This document shows, one piece after another, positions 24,856 to 40,220 of a stretch of 64,000 nucleotides of DNA. Within the stretch, counting starts at the first letter, position 1. The number at the start of each line of letters is the position of its first letter. The notes under the pieces are model-generated. The model saw only the letters and a program-made list of their open reading frames with translations, did not search any database and was not told the origin of the DNA. Source of the DNA: Hirundichthys speculiger (taxonomy: Eukaryota; Chordata; Actinopteri; Beloniformes; Exocoetidae); assembly GCA_018398805.1 (NCBI GenBank), contig JAGFBZ010000864.1:101117-165116 (forward strand), read 5' to 3'. Made by a program: the position numbers and the translations under genes.

Positions 24856-25263
24856 TCAGTGCCTGGTGGGACTCAGATTAGACCTTCTGTAGATGTTCAG
24901 ATGGGTTGAGGTCTTCTCATGAGCCTTGCTGATGGAGGAATGGTCATGCTGGAAGAGATCAGTCACATTAAAACTGTAAACTTCAGTCTCATAAAGAGCA
25001 GCACAGAGAGTTTTTCCAGTTACGGCTGCACCTCTAGGTGGTGGAGGTTGAGGACATTTGAAGTCTAGAATGTACTTCTGTTTGGTCTCTTCCTCAGTCA
25101 CTCTCTTAAATTTTCTTCTTGTTACTTTCTCGAGTCTCGTCTGCCATGATGTCCACTGTAGCTCTGACAGAGTTTCATCATTGTTGCTCTGAGTGATACT
25201 CAGCTGTCCGACTGGGTAAAGAGAGAAAGTTTCTTTGTCTGGTTTTTGCAGATAGTAGGCAGG
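24856..25263 (-). CDS. Exon-like open segment, unrecognised product
   Basis: About 135 codons open on the minus strand, of mixed composition, with no in-frame ATG, stop at 24856-24858. The text includes PVGQLSITQSNNDETLSELQ, TRRKFKRVTEEETKQKYILD, a PQPPPPRG stretch and YSFNVTDLFQHDHS. Lack of a start codon, good composition and an AATAAA 144 bp downstream fit a last exon whose acceptor would be near ctgcaaaaaccag (about 25212-25225), right beside the edge of the 19-bp array; the upstream intron would then contain the satellite. It may equally be a pseudogene relic. I do not recognise a family and would not guess one. Confidence 0.35.
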   Translation of the reverse strand, partial: PAYYLQKPDKETFSLYPVGQLSITQSNNDETLSELQWTSWQTRLEKVTRRKFKRVTEEETKQKYILDFKCPQPPPPRGAAVTGKTLCAALYETEVYSFNVTDLFQHDHSSISKAHEKTSTHLNIYRRSNLSPTRH

Positions 25264-28200
25264 GATGATCAATGCAGACAGAGAGGATCAATGCAGACAG
25301 AGATGATCACTGCAGACAGAGATGATCAATGCAGACAGAGATGATCACTGCAGACAGAGATGATCAATGCAGACAGAGATGATCACTGCAGACAGAGATG
25401 ATCAATGCAGACAGAGATGATCACTGCAGACAGAGATGATCACTGCAGACAGAGATGATCCATGCAGACAGAGATGATCACTGCAGACAGAGATGATCAT
25501 GCAGACAGAGATGATCACTGCAGACAGAGATGCAGACAGAGATGATCAATGCAGACAGAGATGATCACTGCAGACAGACAAGACAGAGATGATCAATGCA
25601 GACAGAGATGATCACTGCAGACAGAGATGATCACTGCAGACAGAGATGATCAATGCAGACAGAGATGATCACCGCAGACAGAGAGAGGATCACTGCAGAC
25701 AGAGATGATCAGCAGACAGAGATGATCAATGCAGACAGAGATGATCACTGCACAGAGATGATCAGCAGACAGAGATGATCACTGCAGACAGAGATGATCA
25801 ATGCAGACAGAGATGATCACTGCAGACAGAGATGATCAATGCAGACAGAGATGATCACCGCAGACAGAGATGATCAATGAAGGCAGAGATGATCACCGCA
25901 GACAGAAATGATCAATGCAGACAGAGATGATCAATGCAGACAGAGATGATCACCGCAGACAGAGATGATCACTGCAGACAGAGATGATCACTGCAGACAG
26001 AGATGAGATGATCACTGCAGACAGAGATGATCAATGCAGACAGAGATGATCAATGCAGACAGAGATGATCAATGCAGACAGAGATGATCACCGCAGACAG
26101 AGATGATCACCGCAGACAGAGATGATCAATGCAGACAGAGATGATCATGCAGACAGAGATGATCAATGCAGACAGAGATGATCACTGCAGACAGAGATGA
26201 TCACCGCAGACAGAGATGATCAATGCAGACAGAGATGATCAATGCAGACAGAGATGATCATGCAGACAGAGATGATGATCACCGCAGACAGAGATGATCA
26301 ATGCAGACAGAGATGATCATGCAGACAGAGATGATCAAGACAGAGATGATCAATGCAGACAGAGATGATCACTGCAGACAGAGATGATCAATGCAGACAG
26401 AGATGATCAATGCAGACAGAGATGATCAATCATGCAGACAGAGATGATCACTGCAGACAGAGATGATCACAGACAGACAGAGAGATGATCAATGCAGACA
26501 GAGATGATCACCGCAGACAGAGATGATCAACAGAGATGATCAGAGACAGAGATGATCAATGCAGACAGAGATGATCACCGCAGACAGAGATGATCAATGC
26601 AGACAGAGATGATCAATGCAGACAGAGATGATCAATGCAGACAGAGATGATCAATGCAGACAGAGATGATCACTGCAGACAGAGATGATCAATGCAGACA
26701 GAGATGATCACCGCAGACAGAGATGATCAATGCAGACAGAGATGATCACCGCAGACAGAGATGATCACCGCAGACAGAGATGATCACTGCAGACAGAGAT
26801 GATCAATGCAGACAGAGATGATCAATGCAGACAGAGATGATCACCGCAGACAGAGATGATCAATGCAGACAGAGATGATCAATGCAGACAGAGATGATCA
26901 ATGCAGACAGAGATGATCAATGCAGACAGAGATGATCAATGCAGACAGAGATGATCACTGCAGACAGAGATGATCAATGCAGACAGAGATGATCACTGCA
27001 GACAGAGATGATCAATGCAGACAGAGATGATCATGCAGACAGAGATGATCAATGCAGACAGAGATGATCACCGCAGACAGAGATGATCACCGCACAGAGA
27101 TCAATGCAGACAGAGATGATCAATGCAGACAAGATGATCACCGCAGACAGAGATGATCACTGCAGACAGAGATGATCACTGCAGACAGAGATGATCAATG
27201 CAGACAAGAGATGATCACCGCAGACAGAGATGATCATGCAGACAGAGATGATCAATGCAGACAGAGATGATCAATGCAGACAGAGATGATCACCGCAGAC
27301 AGAGATGATCAATGCAGACAGAGATGATCAATGATGCAGACAGAGATGATCAATGCTGCAGCACAGAGATGATCAATGCAGACAGAGATGATCAATGATC
27401 AGACAGAGATGATCAATGATCAGACAGAGATGATCAATGCAGACAGAGATGATCAATGCAGACAGAGATGATCACACGCAGACAGAGATGATCACCGCAG
27501 ACAGAGATGATCACCGCAGACAGAGATGATCATGCAGACAGAGATGATCCAGACAGATGATCAATGCAGACAGAGATGATCACCAGACAGACAGAGATGA
27601 TCACCGCAGACAGAGATGATCACTGCAGACAGAGATGATCAAGAGCAGACAGAGATGATCAATGCAGACAGAGATGATCAATGCAGACAGAGATGATCAA
27701 TGCATGACAGAGATGATCATGCAGACAGAGATGATCACCGCAGACAGAGATGATCACCGCAGACAGAGATGATCAATGCAGACAGAGATGATCAATGCAG
27801 ACAGAGATGATCAATGCAGACAGAGATGATCACTGCAGACAGAGATCATGATCAATGCAGACAGAGATGATCATGCAGACAGAGATGATCAATGCAGACA
27901 GAGATGATCACCGCAGACAGAGATGATATCACTGCAGACAGAGATGATCAATGCAGACAGAGATGATCAATGCAGACAGAGATGATCACCAGCAGACAGA
28001 GATGATCACCGCAGACAGAGATGATCAATGCAGACAGAGATGATCACTGCATCAGATGCACAGAGATGATCACTGCAGACAGAGATGATCAATGCAGACA
28101 GAGATGATCAATGCAGACAGAGATGATGATCAATGCAGACAGAGATGATCACTGCAGACAGAGATGATCAATGCAGAGACAGAGATGATGATCACCGCAG

Positions 28201-31200
28201 ACAGAGATGATCAATGCAGACAGAGATGATCAATGCAGACAGAGATGATCAATGCAGACAGAGATGATCACCGCAGACAGAGATGATCAGCAGACTGATC
28301 AGAGACAGAGATGATCAATGCAGACAGAGATGATCATGCAGACAGAGATGATCACAGATGCAGACAGAGAGATGATCAATGCAGACAGAGATGATCAATG
28401 CAGACAGAGATGATCACCGCAGAGAGACAGAGATGATCACCGCAGACAGAGATGATCAATGCAGACAGAGATGATCAATGCAGACAGAGATGATCAATGC
28501 AGACAGAGATGATCAATGATCAGACAGAGATGATCAATGCAGACAGAGATGATCACTGATCAGCACAGAGATGATCAATGCAGACAGAGATGATCAATGC
28601 AGACAGAGATGATCACAGACAGAGATGATCAGACAGAGATGATCAATGATCAATGCAGACAGATGATCAATGCAGACAGAGATGATCACTGCAGACAGAG
28701 ATGATCAGAGATGATCAATGCAGACAGAGATGATCAATGCAGACAGAGATGATCACCGCAGACAGAGATGATCAATGCAGACAGAGATGATCACCGCAGA
28801 CAGAGATGATCAGATGATGATCAATGCAGACAGAGATGATCAATGCAGACAGAGATGATCATGCAGACAGAGATGATCAATGCAGACAGAGATGATCAAT
28901 GCAGACAGAGATGATCAATGATCACAGACAGAGATGATCACCGCAGACAGAGATGATCAATGCAGACAGAGATGATCACTGATCAGCAGACAGAGATGAT
29001 CAATGCAGACAGAGATCAGATGATCACCGCAGACAGAGATGATCAATGATGCAGCACAGAGATGATCAATGCAGACAGAGATGATCATGCAGACAGAGAT
29101 GATCAATGCAGACAGAGATGATCAATGCAGACAGAGATGATGATCAATGCAGACAGAGATGATCACCGCAGACAGAGATGATCAATGCAGACAGAGATGA
29201 TCAATGCAGACAGAGATGATCACAGACAGACAGAGATGATCAATGCAGACGCAGACAGAGATGATCACTGCAGACAGAGATGATCATGCAGACAGAGATG
29301 ATCAATGCAGACAGAGATGATCAATGCAGACAGAGATGATCACCGCAGACAGAGATGATCAATGCAGAGACAGAGATGATCACTGCAGACAGAGATGATC
29401 AATGATCAGACAGAGATGATCAATGCAGACAGAGATGATCAATGCAGACAGAGATGATCACCGCAGACAGAGATGATCAATGCAGACAGATGCAGACAGA
29501 GATGATCAATGCAGACAGAGATGATCACTGCAGACAGAGATGATCAATGCAGACAGAGATGATCAATGCAGACAGAGATGATCAATGCAGACAGAGATGA
29601 TCACCGCAGACAGAGATGATCACCGCAGACAGAGATGATCAATGCAGACAGAGATGATCAATGCAGACAGAGATGATCAATGCAGACAGAGATGATCACT
29701 GCAGACAGAGATGATCAATGCAGACAGAGATGATCACCGCAGACAGAGATGATCAATGCAGACAGAGATGATCACTGCAGACAGAGATGATCAATGCAGA
29801 CAGAGATGATCACCGCAGACAGAGATGATCAATGCAGACAGAGATGATCACCGCAGACAGAGATGATCAATGCAGACAGAGATGATGCACAGACAGACAG
29901 CAGATGATCAATGCAGACAGAGATGATCACCGCAGACAGAGATGATCAATGCAGACAGAGATGATCACAGACAGATCAGAGATGATCAATGCAGACAGAG
30001 ATGATCACCGCAGACAGAGATGATGATCAATGCAGACAGAGATGATCAATGCAGACAGAGATGATCACCGCAGACAGAGATGATCATGCAGACAGAGATG
30101 ATCAATGCAGACAGAGATGATCACCGCAGACAGAGATGATCAATGCAGACAGAGATGATCAATGCAGACAGAGATGATCAATGCAGACAGAGATGATCAC
30201 CGCAGACAGAGATGATCACCGCAGACAGAGATGATCAATGCAGACAGAGATGATCAATGCAGACAGAGATGATCACCAGCAGACAGAGATGATCACCGCA
30301 GACAGAGATGATCAATGCAGACAGAGATGATCAATGCAGACAGACAGAGATGATCACCGCAGACAGAGATGATCAATGCAGACAGAGATGATCACCGCAG
30401 CAGAGATGATCAGAGAGATGATCATGCAGACAGAGATGATCAATGCAGACAGAGATGATCAATGCAGACAGAGATGATCAATGCAGACAGAGATGATCAA
30501 TGCAGACAGAGATGATCAATGCAGACAGAGATGATGCAGACAGAGATCAATGCAGACAGAGATGATCACCGCAGACAGAGATGATCAATGCAGACAGAGA
30601 TGATCACTGCAGACAGAGATGATCAATGCAGACAGAGATGATCACAGCAGACAGCAGACAGAGATGATCATGCAGACAGAGATGATCAATGCAGACAGAG
30701 ATGATCAATGACACGCAGACAGAGATGATCACCGCAGACAGAGATGATCAATGCAGACAGAATGATCAATGCAGACAGAGATGATCAGACAGAGATGATC
30801 AATGCAGACAGAGATGATCAATGCAGACAGAGATCACGACAGAGACAGAGATGATCAACAGACAGAGATGATCAATGCAGACAGAGATGATCACTGCAGA
30901 CAGAGATGATCAATGCAGACAGAGATGATCAGATGCAGACGAGATGATGATCAGACAGAGATGATCAATGCAGACAAGATGATCACCAGACAGATGATCA
31001 ATGCAGACAGAGATGATCACCGCAGACAGAGATGATCAGACAGAGAGACAGAGATGATCACCGCAGACAGAGATGATCAATGCAGACAGAGATGATCAGC
31101 AGACAGAGATGATCAATGCAGACAGAGATGATCACCGCAGACAGAGATGATCAATGCAGAGACAGAGATGATCAATGCAGACAGAGATGATCAATGCAGA

Positions 31201-34200
31201 CAGAGATGATCACCGCAGACAGAGATGATCAATGCAGACAGAGATGATCAATGCAGACAGAGATGATCACCGCAGACATGAGATGATCACTGATCAGCAG
31301 ACAGAGATGATCAATGCAGACAGAGATGATCAATGCAGACAGAGATGATCACCGCAGACAGAGATGATCAATGCAGACAGAGATGATCAGCACAGAGATG
31401 ATCAATGCAGACAGAGATGATCAGAGATCATGACAGAGATGATCACCGCAGACAGAGATGATCAATGCAGACAGAGATGATCAGAGACAGAGATGATCAC
31501 CGCAGACAGAGATGATCACAGACAGAGATGATCACTGCAGACAGAGATCACATGCAGACAGAGATGATCAATGCAGACAGAGATGATCACCGCAGACAGA
31601 GATGATCAGATCACAGAGATGATCAATGCAGACAGAGATGATCATGACAGAGATGATGCAGACAGAGATGATCAATGCAGACAGAGATGATCACTGCAGA
31701 CAGAGATGATCAATGCAGACAGAGATGATCACTGCAGACAGAGATGATCACCGCAGACAGATGATCAATGCAGACAGAGATGATCAATGCAGACAGAGAT
31801 GATCAATGCAGACAGAGATGATCACCAGCAGAGATGATCAATGAGATGATCAATGCAGACAGAGATGATCACAGACAGAGATGATCAGAGATGATCATGC
31901 AGACAGAGATGATCAATGCAGACAAGATCAGAGACAGAGATGCAGAGACAGAGATGATCACCGCAGACAGAGATGATCAATGCAGACAGATGATCACTGC
32001 AGACAGATGATGATCAATGCAGACAGATGATCATGCAGAGATGATCAGAGATGATCACCGCAGACAGAGATGATCAATGCAGACAGAGATGATCACCGCA
32101 GACAGAGATGATCACAGCAGCAGAGATGATCACGCAGACAGAGATGATCAATGCAGACAGAGATGATCAATGATCAGCAGACAGAGATGATCACTGCAGA
32201 CAGAGATGATCAACAGACAGAGATGATCAGCAGACAGAGATGATCAATGCAGACAGAGATGATCACCGCAGACAGAGATGATCAATGCAGACAGAGATGA
32301 TCACCGCAGACAGAGATGATCAATGCAGACAGAGATGATCAATGCAGACAGAGATGATCAGCAGACAGATGATCAGGACAGAGATGATCAATGCAGACAG
32401 AGAGATGATCAATGCAGACAGAGATGATCACCGCAGACAGAGATGATCAATGCAGACAGAGATGATCAGCAGACAGAGATGATCACAGCAGACAGAGATG
32501 ATCACCTGCAGACAGAGATGATCAATGCAGACAGAGATGATCAATGCAGACAGAGAGATGATCAATGCAGACAGAGATGATCACTGCAGACAGAGATGAT
32601 CAATGCAGAGATGATCACGCAGACAGAGATGATCAATGCAGACAGAGATGATCAGCAGACACAGAGATGATCAATGCAGACAGAGATGATCAATGCAGAC
32701 AGAGATGATCAATGCAGACAGAGATGATCACCGCGACAGAGATGATCAATGCAGACAGAGATGATCACAGACAGATGATCAGCACAGAGATGATCAATGC
32801 AGACAGAGATGATCATGCAGACAGAGATGATCAGCAGACAGAGATGATCAATGCAGACAGAGATGATCAATGCAGACAGATGATCACCGCAGACAGATGA
32901 TCAATGAGACAGAGATGATCACTGCAGACAGAGATGATCAGAGACAGAGATGATCAATGCAGACAGAGATGATCACCGCAGACAGAGATGATCAATGCAG
33001 ACAGAGATGATCACTGCAGACAGAGATGATCAATGCAGACAGAGATGATCACCGCAGACAGAGATGACAATGCAGACAAGAGATGATCACAGACAGAGAT
33101 GATCACAGATGATCAGAGATGATCAATGCAGACAGAGATGATCACCGCAGACAGAGATCAATGCAGACAGAGATGATCACCAGCAGACAGAGATGATCAA
33201 TGCAGACAGAGATGATCACCGCAGACAGAGATGATCAATGCAGACAGAGATGATCACCGCAGACAGAGATGATCAATGCAGACAGAGATGATCACCGCAG
33301 ACAGAGATGATCAATGCAGACAGAGACAGAGATGATCAATGCAGACAGAGATGATCAGCAGACAGAGATGATCACAGAGATGATCAATGCAGAGATGATC
33401 ATGCAGACAGAGATGATCAATGCAGACAGAGATCAATGCAGACAGAGATGATCAATGCAGGACAGAGATGATCAATGCAGACAGAGATGATGATCACAGA
33501 TGATCAGACAGAGATGATCACCGCAGACAGAGATGATCAATGCAGACAGAGATGATCAATGCAGACAGAGATGATCAATGCAGACAGAGATGATCACCGC
33601 AGACAGAGATGATCAAGACACAAGCAGACAGAGATGATCAATGCAGACAGAGATGATCAATGAGACAGAGATCAACTGAGACAAATGCATGATCACCGCA
33701 GACAGAGATGATCACCGCAGACAGAGATGATCACCGCAGACAGAGATGATCAATGCAGACAGAGATGATCAAGGCAGACATGATCAATGCAGACAGAGAT
33801 GATCAATTGCAGACAGAGATGATCAATGCAGACAGATGATCACAGACAGAGATGATCAATGCAGACAGAGATGATCAATGCAGACAGAGATGATCAATGA
33901 TCAATGCAGACAGAGATGATCACCGCAGACAGAGATGATCAATGCAGACAGAGATGATCACCGTGCAGACAGAGATGATCAATGATGATCAGACAGAGAT
34001 GATTCAATGCAGACAGAGATGATCACCGCAGACAGAGATGATCAATGATCAGCAGACAGAGATGATCAATGCAGACAGAGATGATCACAGCAGACAGAGA
34101 TGGATCACCGCAGACAGAGATGATCATGCAGAATGGAGATGATCAATGCAGACAGAGATGATCAATGCAGACAGAGATGATCAATGCAGACAGATGAGAT

Positions 34201-37200
34201 GATCAATGCCAGACAGAGATGATCAATGCGACAGAGATGATCAGATGCAGACAGAGATGATCACTGCAGACAGAGATGATCATGCAGACAGAGATGATCA
34301 CTGCAGACAGAGATGATCAATGCAGACAGGAGATGATCAATGCAGACAGAGATGATCACCGCAGACAGAGATGATCAATGCAGACAGAGATGATCACAGA
34401 GCAGACAGAGATGATCACCGCAGGACAGAGATGATCACCGCAGACAGAGATGATCAATGCAGACAGAGATGATCACTGCAGAGATGATCAATGCAACAGA
34501 GATGACACTGCAGACAGAGATGATCACTGCAGACAGAGATGATCACCGCAGACAGAAGATGATCAACCGCAGACAGAGATGATCAATGCAGACAGAGATG
34601 ATCAATGCAGACAGAGATGATCAATGCAGACAGAGATGATCACCGCAGACAGAGATGATCAATGCAGACAGAGATGATCAATGCAGACGAGATGATCACT
34701 GCAGACAGAGATGATCAATGCAGACAGAGATGATCAATGCAGACAGAATGCAGACAGAGATGATCAATGCAGACAGAGATGATCAATGCAGACAAGATCA
34801 CATGATGATCAAGACAGAGATATCAGACAGAGATCAATGCACAAGAGGAGTCACCGCAGACAGAGATGATCAATGCAGACAGAGATGATCACCGCAGACA
34901 GAGATGATCAATGCAGACAGAGATGATGATCAATGCAGACAGAGATGATCACCGAGAGATGAGACAGATGATCACCGCAGACAGAGTGATCACTGCAGAC
35001 AGAGATGATCACTGCAGACAGAGATGATCATGCAGACAGAGATGATCATGCAGACAGAGATGATCAATGCAGACAGAGATGATCACTGCAGACAGAGATG
35101 ATCAATGCAGACAGAGATGATCAGCAGACAGAGATGATATCAGCAGAGATGACAGAGATGATCAGCAGACAGAGATGATCAATGAGACAGAGATGATCAG
35201 CAGACAGAGATGATCAATGCAGACAGAGATGATCAATGCAGACAGAGATGATCAATGACAGAGAGAGATCAATGCAGAGAGATGATCACCAGAGACAGAG
35301 ATGATTCACCGCAGACAGAGATGATCAATGCAGACAGAGATGATCACTGCAGACAGAGATGATCAATGCAGACAGAGATGATCAATGCAGACAGAGACAG
35401 AGATGATCACCGCAGACAGAGATGATCAACAGACAGATGCAGACATGATCAATGACAGAGATGATCAATGCAGACAGAGATGATCAGACAGAGTGATCAA
35501 TGCAGACAGAGATGATCACCGCAGACAGAGATGATCACCGCAGACAGAGATGATCAATGCAGACAGAAATGATCACCGCAGACAGAGATGATCAAGACAG
35601 AGATGATCACCGCAGACAGAGATGATCAATGCAGACAGAGATGATCAATGCAGAAGACCAGAGATGATCAATGCAGACAGCAGAGATGATCAGCAGACAG
35701 AGATGATCAATGCAGACAGAGAGATGATCAAGCAGACAGAGATGATCAGCAGACAGAGATGATCACCGCAGACAGAGATGATCAATGCAGACAGAGATGA
35801 TCAATGCAGACAGAGATGATCAATGAGACAGAGATGATCAATGCAGACAGAGATGATCACAGGATATCAATGCAGACAGAGATGATCAATGCAGACAGAG
35901 ATGATCAATGATCATGATCAATGCAGACAGAGATGATCAATGCAGGACAGAGATGATAACAGAGATGATCAATGCAGACAGAGATGATCAATGCAGACAG
36001 AGATGATCAATGCAGAGATGATCAATGCAGACAGAGATCAATGCAGACAGAGAGATGATCAATGCAGACAGAGATGATCAATGCAGACAGAGATGATCAC
36101 AGCAGACAGCAGATGATCAATGCAGACAGAGATGATCACTGCAGACAGAGATGATCAATGCAGACAGAGATGCATCAATGCAGACAGAGATGATCACCGC
36201 AGACAGAGATGATCAATGCAGACAGATCAGAGAGAGAGATGATCACTGCAGAGACAGAGATGATCACCGCAGACAGAGATCAATTCAGACAGAGATGATC
36301 AAAGACAGATGCAGACAGAGATGATCAATGCAGACAGAGATCAGAGACAGAGATGACAGCAGACAGAGATGATCACGCAGACAGAGATGATCACAGCAGA
36401 CAGATGATCACCGCAGACAGATGATCAATGCAGACAGAGATGATCAAGAGATCAGACAGAGATGATCACCGCAGACAAGATGATCAATGCAGACAGATGA
36501 GACCAGATGATCAAAGACAGAGAGACAGAGACAGAGATGATCACTGCAGACAGAGATGATCAATGCAGACAGAGATGATCACTGCAGACAGAGTGATCAA
36601 TGCAGACAGAGATGATCAATGCAGACAGAGATGATCACCAGACAGAGATGATCAATGCAGACAGAGATGATGCAGACAGAGCAGACAGCAGACAGAGATG
36701 ATCAATGCAGACAGAGATGATCAATGCAGACAGAGATGATCAATGCAGACAGAGATGATCACTGCAGACAGAGATGATCAATGCAGACAGAGATGATCAA
36801 TGCAGACAGAGATGATCAATGCAGACAGAGATGATCACGCAGACAGAGATGATCAATGCAGACAGAGATGATCAATGCAGACAGAGATGATCAATGCAGA
36901 CAGAGATGATCAATGCAGACAGAGATGATCAATGCAGACAGAGATGATCACCGCAGACAGAGATGATCACCGCAGACAGAGATGATCAATGCAGACAGAG
37001 ATGATCACCGCAGACAGATGATCATGATCAATGCAGACAGAGATGATCAATGCAGACAGAGTTGATCACTGCAGACAGAGATGATCACTGCAGACAGAGA
37101 TGATCAATGCAGACAGAGATGATCAATGCAGACAGAGATGATCAATGCAGACAGAGATGATCAAGACAGAGATGATCAATGCAGACAGATGATCACTGCA

Positions 37201-37933
37201 GACAGAGATGATCAATGATCAATGCAGACAGAGATGATCAATGCACCGAAGACAGAGATGATCAATGCAGACAGAGATGCAATGCAGATCAGAGATGATC
37301 ACCGCAGACAGAGATGATCAATGCAGACAGAGATGATCATGCAGACACAGACAGACAGAGATGATCAATGCAGACAGAGATGATCACCGCAGACAGAGTT
37401 GATCACTGCAGAATCAGATCAAGCAGATCAATGCAGACAGAGATGATCAATGCAGACAGAGATGATCACTGACAGAGACAGAGATGATCAATGCAGATGA
37501 TCAGAGAGACAGAGAGAGATGAGATCAATGCAGACAGAGATGATCAATGCAGACAGAGATGATCAATGCAGCAGACAGAGATGATCACTGCAGACAGAGA
37601 TGATCAAGCAGACAGAGATGATCACCGACAGAGATGCAGACAGAGACAGAGATGATCAATGCAGACAGAGATGATCACCGCAGACAGAGATGATCACTGC
37701 AGACAGAGATGATCAATGCAGACAGAGATGATCACAGACAGCAGAGACAGAGATGATCAATGCAGACAGAGATGATCATGCAGACAGAGATGATCAGCAG
37801 ACAGAGATGATCAATGCAGACAGAGATGATCAATGCAGACAGAGATGATCAATGCAGACAGAGATGATCAATGCAGACAGAGATGATCACTGCAGACAGA
37901 GATGATCAATGCAGACAGAGATGATCAATGCAG
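25264..37933. repeat. 19-bp minisatellite, about 667 units, 12.7 kb
   Basis: Unit gcagacagagatgatcaat, with the last bases varying as aat, act, acc or at. Every unit holds TGATCA. The left edge alternates aat and act units, giving a 38-bp higher-order pattern. From about 28 kb to 37.5 kb, 1-10 base indels and partial units become frequent, then the array is clean again to its abrupt end at cagttgtaac. No coding frames of note. Confidence 0.97.
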
Positions 37934-38627
37934 TTGTAACAGGATGAAATCTCTACACGGACCAAAGTTTCACTAGAAGATTACAGCCCTCAACAGCAAC
38001 AAAGAGCCACCTGTCAGAGTTTATTTGTCTGTGTATAAAACGATATTTAAGCAGAACTAAATTTCTTTCATTTTCAAAGTGATCGTCAGCACAGATGTAG
38101 AAGCTTCGTACTAGCCTGTGAGGATTCCTCTCCAGCTGTAGTTCACAGGTTCAGTCCATGTGAAAAACAACACTTCAGTATCACTCCTGGAAACTCTAGC
38201 AAAATAACCTCAATACAAAGAAATGGGAAGGTTTCATGGCTTATTTTATTATTATACAGAATAAACAGTTTTATCCATCAGTCATGGCACATCTGACATG
38301 ATGAACTCACTGTCCTGAAGATTATTAGGTGATGAGGTTTTTGTCAGTTTTTGTCCAGGTAACATGTCAGTCAGTGGTGTTGTACACAGTATCTATACCA
38401 TCTATATATAGCCACACGTGTCAAAAAGAACACAAAAAGCTTCCTGAAACATGATTCTTATCTTGTTGCTGAGCACTTCGAACAGAAACCAGCGGATCCA
38501 ACAGAGCAACGTACCTTCATGTGGACAAGCACGACGTTCCTCGACTTTATTCATCTCTTATTTTCATGTGTTGCTGTTAATCCACTGGGTTTCTGTATTT
38601 TTCATTTCACTGATCAGTTTAATTCAA
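37934..38627. other. Unassigned sequence
   Basis: No gene, repeat array or element ends recognised between the 19-bp array and the LINE. Confidence 0.3.
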
Positions 38628-39390
38628 TTCAAAAATACTTTATAGATCCCCAAAGAGAAACTGGGTTGTTCAAGTAACTGTTCTGATCTAAGTCTCTTCA
38701 CAGACTGATGGTAGAAGGTTCCAGCTGTGTTCAGGAAGGATCTCCTGCAAGATCCTCTGACTGAAGACACCCTGCTGCTGAATCTCTGTGTTGTGTAGAG
38801 GATGTCCAGGGTTGTCCATGATGTTCTTTGTCCTCAGTCTCTGGTCCACCACTGATTCATCTGAGTGTTTCTGCAGATGTCTGGACTCTGACTGGTTCTG
38901 GAGGTCTGAGGTGTCCAGAGTGAAGATCAGTGGTCAGAGTGCAGTCCCCTGTGGTTCTCCAGAGCTGCTGACCACCTGCTCAGACACTCAACCATTCAGT
39001 CTGTCCAGCTGTGGTCTGTTAGTCCAGGTCCAGGTGATGGTGGAGACATCCAGCTGTGTCATCTGGAGGTTCTTTGGTAGTAAAGCAGCTGGATGGTGAT
39101 AAATGATCTGGAGAAATGGAAGAACATGATCCTGACAGAGATGCTTCTTTGTCCAGATGACTGTGGGTTCGTTGAAGCAGGTGTATGATGGAGTCTTCAA
39201 CTTCAACCCTATGATGATAATAAAATTGCAGTGGGTCCCGGAAGGAGCTTGTTTGCTTATTCAGGTGGACCAATAAAAGTCTCTTCAGGACTTTCATGAT
39301 GTGGGGTGTTAGAGCTAAAGATCTACAGTCATTACAAGAAGATGGATGAGATCTTTTTGGTACTGGATGTCTTTCACAACTATGGCTACG
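38628..39390 (-). pseudogene. LINE fragment (Rex1/jockey-like RT and 3' end), deleted
   Basis: On the minus strand from 39390: VPKRSHPSS, SLALTPHIMKVLKRLLLVHL, FRDPLQFYYHHRVEVEDSII, HLLQRTHSHLDK, then across shifts a degenerate motif A, VSTITWTWTNRPQ, SSSGEPQGT and RHLQKHSDES (the FSDDS block, with a His for Phe and Glu for the second Asp). The sequence then jumps to the 3' end, with a NILHNTEIQQQ-like stretch and the terminal tttggggatctataaagtat tail at 38630-38660. This is a 5'-truncated copy with an internal deletion, inactive. Confidence 0.7.
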
Positions 39391-40220
39391 CATATGGCTA
39401 TGGCTATGGTTGCAAGTTAAACTACAGCTACAGCTACCACTATGACTGCGGCTACGGTTACAACTAGGACTACAGCTACGGCCACGGCTACGTCTACGTC
39501 TACAACTACGGCTACAGCTATGACTACAACTGCGGCTATGACTATGACTACAACTACAACTACGGCTACAACTGCGACTACAACTACGGCTACGACTACA
39601 ACTACGGCTACGTCTACAACGACGGCTATGACTACAACTACAGCTATGACAATGACTACAACTACAACTATGGCTACAACTACGACTACGACTACGACTA
39701 CAACTACAACTACAGCTACAACTACGACTACAGCTACATCTACATCTACGTCTACAACTACGGCTACGACTACAACTACAGCTACGTCTACAACGACGGC
39801 TATGACTACAACTACAGCAATGACAATGACTACAACTACAACTATGGCTACAACTACGACTACAACTACAACTACAGCTACAACTACGACTACAGCTACA
39901 GCTACGACGGCTACGGCTACAACTTCAGCTATGACTACAACTACGGCTATGACTATGACTACAACTACAACTACGACTACAACTACGGCTACGACTACAA
40001 CTATGGCTACATCTACAACTACGGCTACAGCTATGACTACAACTACGGCTATGACTATGACTACAACTATAACTACGGCTACAACTATGACTACAACTAT
40101 GGCTATGACTATAACTACATCTACAGCTACGGCTACAACTACGACTACAACTACGGCTATGACTACAACTACGGCTACGTCTACAACTACAGCTACAGCT
40201 ATGACTACAACTATGGCTAT
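39383..40220. repeat. Hexanucleotide array (RCTAYR), about 140 units
   Basis: Continuous actaca, actacg, gctacg, gctatg and similar hexamers. Long frames open on both strands (Thr/Ala/Met on plus, Val/Ile/Ala on minus) because six is a multiple of three. These are artefacts of the repeat. Confidence 0.95.

Noticed and set aside
25264..37933. CRISPR array
   Set aside because: Units are head-to-tail with no unique spacers, in a eukaryotic setting, with no cas genes.
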